Assembly (NCBI GenBank): GCA_037349315.1 | Contig: JBAIAC010000027.1 | Coordinates: forward strand, 8,003,501-8,067,500 | DNA from: Chelydra serpentina | Taxonomy: Eukaryota; Chordata; Testudines; Chelydridae | Direction of reading: 5' to 3' | Length of the DNA: 64,000 nt | In this document: in pieces, positions 57,380-64,000 of the stretch | Layout of the letters: every line of letters starts with the position of its first letter | Numbering within the stretch: position 1 is the first letter of the stretch | Program-made: the position numbers and the translations under genes | The notes under the pieces: model-generated | What the model saw: only the letters and a program-made list of their open reading frames with translations | Database searches by the model: none | Told to the model about the DNA's origin: nothing

Positions 57380-59196
57380 GACACCTCTCCTTAGGTAAAT
57401 TACAACTCGGAATGGTTTCAAAATATCCTAGAAGTCACAAAATCTGACTATTATGTTATATTAACATCCAAAGATTTCCCTTTGTATCTTTGTTCAGAAA
57501 GCTATTTTACTCAGTACTTCAAGCATGTAGCATCTTGAATCATCTTATTCAAACTGGTCCCTTTACTTGTCTTCTAAATTGCTCTGCTTATTCTTCCTTA
57601 CACAGGACTGCAGTTGCAACTAAAATTTTTGCGGTTAACGGACTAAACATGACATCCCAGGAATCTAGGGACCCACACTGTGTTAAGTAATTATTGGTGT
57701 TATTAGAGCAGCACACCACAGGGAACCAGTTTTGCCCAGCAGAATGAAATGTCCAGTCCAGTTCTGCAAGTCATTAATTGTTTGAGTTCCAGAAACATCT
57801 TCATCATTAGTAACTCATTAGCGAATATTGCAGTGGAGGATTTCAGTTTCGATTTTTTTCAGGTCTCATGGCTAGTAACAAGAAGAGAAGGGGAATTTTC
57901 AGGAGATTAGAGTTAATATGCATAACTCCACCAGAAAACCCAACAAAATCATTACATGTTCAAACTAGAGAACAGGTTACTCCTTCCCACCTGCATCCAT
58001 AAGGCAGAAATGCAGGTTTACGAAGAAATGAGTTGTCTGATTAAAGAAGATAGACATATAGCTTTCTGGATTTACAGGTTTTATAATAGGAATAACAGAA
58101 CAATCCAATGGTGTCAACACTCATTTGCAGGTTTTTAAACGAGCTACGCCATTTCAAACATGCCTGTCTATCTGGCTTGATGAGAGAAAACAAACTTGAT
58201 TATGTCTAAAAACATTTATTTCTTCCTCTTGTGGAAAAGCAAAGAAGCAATGAAACAATTAATTATCAGTAAATGCTATTCCTTAACTGTGTAATCATTT
58301 TACCTAGTGGATGCATTATCATCTGCAATGAATTAGTTAAAGTGATGATTAACAGAGGAAAACAACAAGAATGCAGGATGACTAGGCGCTAGTGGCTAGA
58401 AGGCAGGACAGGGAAACAGGAGGGTTCTGAATTATAAAGCTGAGATGGGACCATCAGCTCATTATGGGTGACATTCAGTGTTGTGCAGAAGGGCCAGCAG
58501 AACTTAAGTCTGAATTTCAGGGTTTCAGTAATACATCGGTCTCATGCCCATCCTTTGCACAGGGCGAATTCACTCTTGTGACTTCGTGCTTCAAATCAAA
58601 TGACTGTGGTAGAAACAAAGGTTAAATGAACCCCAAATCTTGGCCCCCGATTAAAAAAAAAGTCAGGAAGTTGCAACAAAGCTGAAATTCCCAACGTAAA
58701 TACATTACCCAAGTTCCTGTAATATGGACATCAACCTGAAATTTTAAACCTAGCCAAAAACTTAAAAGAAAAACCCCACGTCACTGAAGTATATAGGTTT
58801 CAAATCATGCTATGGTTTGCCATAGGTTTCAAATGGCAACCTGTGCTGAACCATCTCTCTTTCTCTATTAGAAGAATTCAACACTCTACGACGGCATCCG
58901 CCTCTTTTAGTTTCTATTTGTAGCAGCCCTTGAGGAAAATAAAAAAACAATATTTTTCTTTCCCTGCAGTGAGTAACCACCTTAGTTTGCTGCATTCATA
59001 TAGGGAATGCACCCATATTGGAGGGCCATGTCAGATCAAAACAAGAAGGAAGGGATGGTCTCAAGCAAGTAATACCTACTGCCCCTGGAAACGCATAGTC
59101 ACATCTTGACTTAGCCTCCAGAGAGGGACCAACTGAGTTCAAGCATGGAACTCTAGAACAGCCCTTAAAATCAAGGTGCCATTTGCTCTTCATGGA

Positions 59197-59311
59197 TAGG
59201 GTGACCAGACAACAAGTGTGAAAAATAGGGATGGGATAATAGGAGCCTATATAAGACAAAGCCCCAAATATCAGGACGGTCCCTATAAAATCGGGACATC
59301 TGGTCACCCTA
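59197..59311 (-). mobile_element. Small hAT-type MITE, TAGGGTGACCAG family
   Basis: 115 bp with ends TAGGGTGACCAGACAAC and CATCTGGTCACCCTA, in opposite orientation to the 6291 copy. Flanks ttcatgga and cgtatgga share five of eight bases, a decayed target duplication. Contains CAAGTGTGAAAAATAGGGAT. Confidence 0.88.
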
Positions 59312-60116
59312 CGTATGGACATAGCACTTGTCAAAGCAGAAGGCTTGTTCCCCCACTCCACCTCACCCATATACCAAACATCAGACATGGCCACAAATTC
59401 CCCTGCTGCTAATCTCCACCCCAGAGGTGGTGACATTTCAACAAGTGCTGTATGTTTTACAGCGTCTGCAGGATCAAGCCCCTAGCTTGCAAAGTGCAAT
59501 AGGATCAATGGCACTATGCTCATAATACCATCTTTGCTTTATGATCACTGGCATTTTAAATTGATTGGAAAACATCCAGTAGATTATAATCCACATATGT
59601 ACAGCACTCAAAACCCACAGGACATTCACCAAGAGATCACATCATATTTTAAATGCAGCAACTCCAAACAGATCATTTGCTCCGGAATCAAAACCTCATA
59701 AAATAATCTGCGGTATATTTAAAATAACATTTAAAAAACCCAGCTACTAACTTTTAACAACTGCATACGAAAAATATTACTGTATGCATGCCCCATTAGT
59801 CAGTATAATGAATACACACTCATTTTTATTACCCAAACTCTTCTAAAGCTTTCTGGCTCAAACAGTTGATTATTTCTTATGAGAGGTACCAAGAGTCAAC
59901 AACAACAACAAAAATCATTTCACGGAAAGTGTACGAAAGAGATTAATACAAAACAAAGAAGGCTGTTTAAAATGGTGACATAAATAGGATTCCGGTTGTC
60001 AAGGAGCACACATTTTAAAATGAAATTATACTGCATCCTCCTGAATGAAGCTATTATTGGAAGCTAACAAGCTCTATTTAAGAGATAAGCATTTAACAGA
60101 GTCAAACAGTTGGGTT

Positions 60117-60131
60117 TCCCCCCCCCCCCTT
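60117..60131. repeat. Poly-C tract
   Basis: About 13 C followed by TTGATTC. Confidence 0.88.
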
Positions 60132-60647
60132 GATTCAAATGAATAAAACTGAATATTCATTTGAATAATCCTTTCTGTAAAAGAAAAGACAAAGAATAGG
60201 GGAAATATATAAAGGAGGAAACAAATGCCCCCAGATGAGAGCATCTGAGCCAAGTGAGATCACTGAAGGAAGCAGCGACAGGATTCGTGACCTTCAGGTG
60301 AAAAAAACCTTCCTTTATCATCTGCTCAAAAAAATCATTTAATCCCATTCACATATTGGTCAATGGCTGTTGATAGACACTGAAATTGGGCCCAGAAGTT
60401 CTTCAGGGGGATTGATTGATGTAGTAAACACTATCACAGACAAAAGCAAATACCTCTAGATTCATTCTGTACACTGGTTTGGAAAGGCTAAGCATTCACA
60501 GGAATGGATATTTATGTCACGTTCACTGAGCTCCAGCTCACAGCGGGTTAGAAAAATTGAGGGTGGAGGGGAGGATGGAGGGTTCCTGTGGGAAATTTTT
60601 AAATTTTGGTGAAACATCAAAACCTTAAATATTTCCATTCCGAAAAG

Positions 60648-60879
60648 CTGCTGCAATTCCTCATGGGATTTGTAGTTTGGCTGTCTCATGCTCCCAGTCT
60701 TCTCAGAGGCTGGGTGCCCTGGTTTACATTACCCATGATGCACCACCGTCTCCTATCATGGTGAGGGAAGACTGTATATCATGGCATCGGAGTTGAAGTC
60801 TTCCTGGGGAGCCCATACCATAGAGGAGAATGGGAACATGAGCCACCCAAACGACAACTCCCATGAGGCACCGTGGCAG
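60648..60879. mobile_element. Short element with 33 bp inverted ends
   Basis: The left arm 60648-60680 contains CCTCATGGGATTTGTAGTTT. The right arm 60847-60879, in reverse complement, contains CCTCATGGGAGTTGTCGTTT. They match at 26 of 33 positions. The 166 bp between include CCCATGATGCACC. This looks like a non-autonomous DNA element; superfamily not identified. Confidence 0.7.
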
Positions 60880-61696
60880 TACTTCTGTATAAAACTATTT
60901 TGGTTTTTGGCCATTTTTTCCCCCTAAATTTTTGTGCATTCATTTTTTTTCCAATGAAAAATCAAAATGTATCAGAGAAAGCTGGCGCTTTTTGTGAAAA
61001 ATTGTATTTGGTTGACAACCCAATTTTCTGCCAGATAAATACTTTGGACAAAAATTTCAGCCAGCCCTTCTCACAATGGCATAAGCTGACATAAATCAAG
61101 TAGAGAAGTGCCATTGTTTAGTAGACCCATCTGCTAGACATAGCATGCCTCCCTGCTACTTTTAAAACTACTCTTCCTTTCTCTTATCTGGTAAAGAGTG
61201 AACCTAATGATAATGCTTAATTTTTAACCAGTTTTTTAAAATAGTTTTAGTGTCAGAGTCTCCTAAACACTCTTATCCTTCTGTAATAGTCTCAAGTAAA
61301 CATACCACCATGGCGTCCGGCATTAAATGGCCCTCCTGTGAAGAGTTGAAGCACAGAGGCTAAGGACTAAATGGGTCACAGAGACTAAATTTGCCTCTCA
61401 CCCCGAAATACCCTCTGGCTCCCTTCTAAGCACATTGGTGATGGTAGTGTAGAGGAAGCTGATCTGTGCCATAGCTGTTCTGTGGAGAGGCCTTGAATCT
61501 TTGGGGTGGCTTTGTCCTGGTCCCTTGTCTGTGCACAAATGCAGGCAGAGTTCCTCAGGGTGATGTCCACTGATTCCCTGGACTTCTTCTCAGAGCAGAG
61601 GGCATTGTCCAGGGTTCTCTGCTCAGCGTCTCACTCTGGGTCCCTCATTTTAACCATAGGACCTGCACTCCCATCCCTATTTTTATCATTCTTTTC

Positions 61697-61817
61697 TAGG
61701 GTGACCAGACAAGTGTGAAAAATCGGGACAGGGGGTGGGGGGTATTAGGCGCCTATAGAAGAAAATGCCACAAATATCGGGACTGTCCATATAAAATAGG
61801 GACATCTGGTCACCCTA
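61697..61817 (-). mobile_element. Small hAT-type MITE, TAGGGTGACCAG family
   Basis: 121 bp, ends TAGGGTGACCAGACAAGTG and CATCTGGTCACCCTA. The flanking 8 bp, ttcttttc (61689-61696) and ttctttgc (61818-61825), match at seven positions. Same orientation as the 59197 copy. Confidence 0.92.
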
Positions 61818-62214
61818 TTCTTTGCCCCCTGTACTCAGTTAAGTTCTGGGTTCTATGGTTCCTCCCTCATCTGAGGGTGTGACCTTCTGTTGCTTTGGTG
61901 AGCTCTGCCCACCAATCCCAGAATTAAATAGTTTGGAGAACATTCAACTTGTTACCAAACACAAAAAAACAAAGAACCCCCCCACAAACACACGTGAAAA
62001 TGAAATGGCCCATTTGCAATGAATTAGTAATGGCGTGCTCTACAATATAATTCCTTCTTTGACAGGGTTGCTGGCCTAGCAGATAGGGGCTTCTGACAGT
62101 CCCACATGGCATTCTCATAAACTAAGGAAATGTGCTCTATCTAGATGCAATTACTATAAGGTGAATGCACAACTGGTTGAAAAAATTTACTGAAAGAGTA
62201 GTTATCACGCGGCT

Positions 62215-63180
62215 TGCCATCACGCTGGGAGGATGTATCTGGGGGGTAGGGTCCCATAGGGGTCAGCCTCAGGTCTGGTGTTATTCAATATTTTCATTAA
62301 TGACTTGGATAATAAAGGACAGTGTATGCTTATCAAATCTACAGATAACACCAAGCTGAGAGGTGTTCCAAGCACGTTGGAGGAGAGGATTATAATTCAA
62401 AATTACCTTTGTAAATTGGACAATTGGTCTGAAATTAACAAAATGAAATTCAATAAAGACAACTGAAAAGTACTACACTTAGGAAGGAAAAATCAAACGC
62501 TCAATTACAAAATGGGGAATAACTGGCTAGGTGATAGTACTGCAGAAGATGATCTGGGGTTATATTGGATATAAGACAACAATGTGATACAGTTCAGAAA
62601 AAAGCTAATATCAATCTGGGGTGTATTAACAGGCGTGTTATATATAAAAGACACAGTAGGTAATTGTCTTGCTCTGCTCGACATTGGTTAGGCCTCAGCC
62701 GAAGTACTGTGTCCAGTTTTGGGTGTCTCACTTTTGGAAAGATGTGGATAAACTGGAGTGTGTTCCAAAAGAGAGAAAAATGATAAAAGGTTTAGATAAC
62801 TTGACCTATGAAGAAAGGTTAATAAACGAGGCATGTTTACTTTCAAGAAAAGAAGACTGAGGGGGGACCTGATAACAGTCTTCAAATACGTTAAAGGCTG
62901 TTAGAAAAAGGATGGTGATCAAATATTCTCCATATCCATAGAAGGTAGGACAAGTAATCACCTTAAACTGCATCAATGGAGATTTAGGTTAGATATTAGG
63001 GAACAGTTCCTAACTATAAGGATAGTTAAGTACTGGAACAGATTACCCGGGGATGTTGTGAAATGCCCATCACTGGAGGTTAAACAAACACCTGTCAAAG
63101 ATGGTCTAGGTATAGCTTGCCCTGCCTTAGTGCAGGGGATGGACTAGATTACCACTCCAGCCCTACAATTCTACACTACC
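62215..63180 (+). mobile_element. CR1 LINE, end of reverse transcriptase and 3' region
   Basis: The frame near 62270-62320 reads a degraded LLFNIFINDLDN, a CR1 RT motif. Further on come ACCAAGCTGAGAGG, AAAATGATAAAAGG, TTGACCTATGAAGAAAGG and the 3'-proximal AGACTGAGGGGGGACCTGAT, then CTGGAACAGATTACCCGGGG. It contains several stops and is 5'-truncated and inactive. It ends near ACCACTCCAGCCCTACAATT. Confidence 0.92.
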
Positions 63181-63506
63181 TATCTAGAGAATAATCTTGC
63201 TCTTCCTCTCAGTTTCTCAAAAAAAATGTTCATAGCTGAGTTGTGGCTCCATTCAGTCTACCTTTTCTGAAAATAAGCTAAGGTACCAATGCTTTTGAAG
63301 GTGATTGTTAATGTGCCTTTTAGTGGATAAATAAGATTTTCATACCTCTTTTTCTTTAAATCGAGAACCCTTGCAGTCTAAGATGGCAACTTACTTGTAA
63401 GTCTCAGCAAGTCCTCACAACAGTTGATGACTATTATAAAGTGCCAGTAAAACCACTTAGCTTGTACAACACATTATGGTTAGTCTACTCTTGATTTCCA
63501 GGAGGT

Positions 63507-63592
63507 TCTGATTTTCAGGAGAGGCTGAGCACCTTGCACCACTTTTAACGAGAGCCGCAGATGCTTGACATCACTGAAAATTAGGCCATATG
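63507..63592. repeat. Palindromic interspersed repeat
   Basis: Starts CTGATTTTCAGGAGAGGCTG and ends ATCACTGAAAATTAGGCC, an inverted pair. Same family as the repeat split at 6230-6460. Confidence 0.6.
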
Positions 63593-63897
63593 TTTATGGC
63601 TGAAAATTCAACTTGTTAAGTTGGGAAGATTTTTTTTCATGAGAAAATACAGAAAAACGGGCTACAGGAGTTTTTTTTTTAAGCTTGAAAATAACATCCC
63701 CCTTCGCATTAAGAATAATTGTGTTCTCAGTCCTCTTGTACTACTCTTAATGACGCTTGGAGTACGGAGACTAAGAGTACAAGATAGCCCATAGGTTTCG
63801 AGACAACTTCCTCTGAAACCAAGTGGTTAGCTGGCAGATCAGGGAATGGAGCTGTGGGACTCCAGATGTTTAAAGTAACGACACTCTAAATAGCATT

Positions 63898-63990
63898 ATT
63901 TAGATTTACTTTTATTTTGCAGTAGCACCCAGAGGCCACCACCATCAAGGTCCCATTGTGCTAAGTGCAGTACAAACATATATTAAATGA
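63898..63990 (-). repeat. L3-like LINE/SINE 3' tail
   Basis: Plus text TTGCAGTAGCACCCAGAGGC, AAGGTCCCATTGTGCTAAGT and GCAGTACAAACA is the antisense of the L3-type tail. It runs to within a few bases of the window end. Confidence 0.82.
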
Positions 63991-64000
63991 TAGCCCCTGG

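Larger units (their letters stand above)
55318..64000 (-). other. MSI2: MSI2 intron, partial
   Basis: Part of the intron upstream of the RRM2 exon. The exon coding for the first half of RRM2 was not found, so this intron exceeds 8.6 kb. Bases 55.6-59.1 kb are mostly unique AT-rich DNA with a poly-C tract at 57.36 kb. The remainder holds two small hAT elements, a short inverted-repeat element, a CR1 3' end and an L3-like tail. Confidence 0.78.

Noticed and set aside
58996..59436. 146-codon minus frame
   Set aside because: It runs through a small hAT element and unrelated flanks; no domain.

Overview
This is vertebrate nuclear DNA, most likely from a turtle (a crocodilian is the main alternative). 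It lies entirely inside one large gene read on the minus strand. There are no bacterial-style genes, operons, CRISPR arrays or tRNA/rRNA genes. The assignment rests on many degraded CR1 LINE tails, MIR-like tRNA-derived SINEs, L3-like LINE tails, small hAT elements with the TAGGGTGACCAG terminus, a Tigger-like element and a Penelope-like element. That mixture is what I would expect from a chelonian genome.

The gene is Musashi-2 (MSI2), an RNA-binding translational regulator. Three internal coding exons lie at 55317-55235, 38295-38181 and 21542-21468. All have AG/GT splice sites and join in one open frame: the end of RRM2 starting inside its RNP1 motif, then the basic GTRGRARG linker, then a Gly/Tyr/Pro-rich segment ending at YSYQFP. 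A fourth exon at 15410-15370 joins in the same phase and encodes DYLPISQDIIFIN followed by stop. It is the alternative terminal exon of a short MSI2 isoform, followed by a probable 3' UTR with AATAAA candidates down to about 13.8 kb. The alanine-rich exons of the long isoform are not in the window and must lie beyond base 1. The exons encoding RRM1 and the start of RRM2 lie beyond base 64000.

All else is intron filled with repeats. From 0 to 13.8 kb: SINEs, a 1.75 kb antisense CR1, one small hAT element with target duplications, L3-like tails and simple repeats. From 15.4 to 21.5 kb: mostly unique DNA and a CR1 tail. From 21.5 to 38.2 kb: a 320 bp hAT element, a near-identical inverted repeat at 25.25/25.98 kb, a four-deep nest of mobile elements at 26.7-29.0 kb, an element holding a G-rich 82 bp minisatellite, a Penelope-end foldback, and a compound microsatellite inside another repeat. 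From 38.3 to 55.2 kb: many SINEs, a second copy of the Tigger-like element, and a Penelope-like element with reverse transcriptase and GIY-YIG remnants that is itself interrupted by a small hAT element. From 55.3 to 64 kb: mostly unique DNA, two small hAT elements and a CR1 end.

I found no new functional system. The items most worth following up are the MSI2 short-isoform exon, the nested transposons with their internal inverted tandem arrays, and the unexplained 75 bp inverted repeat.
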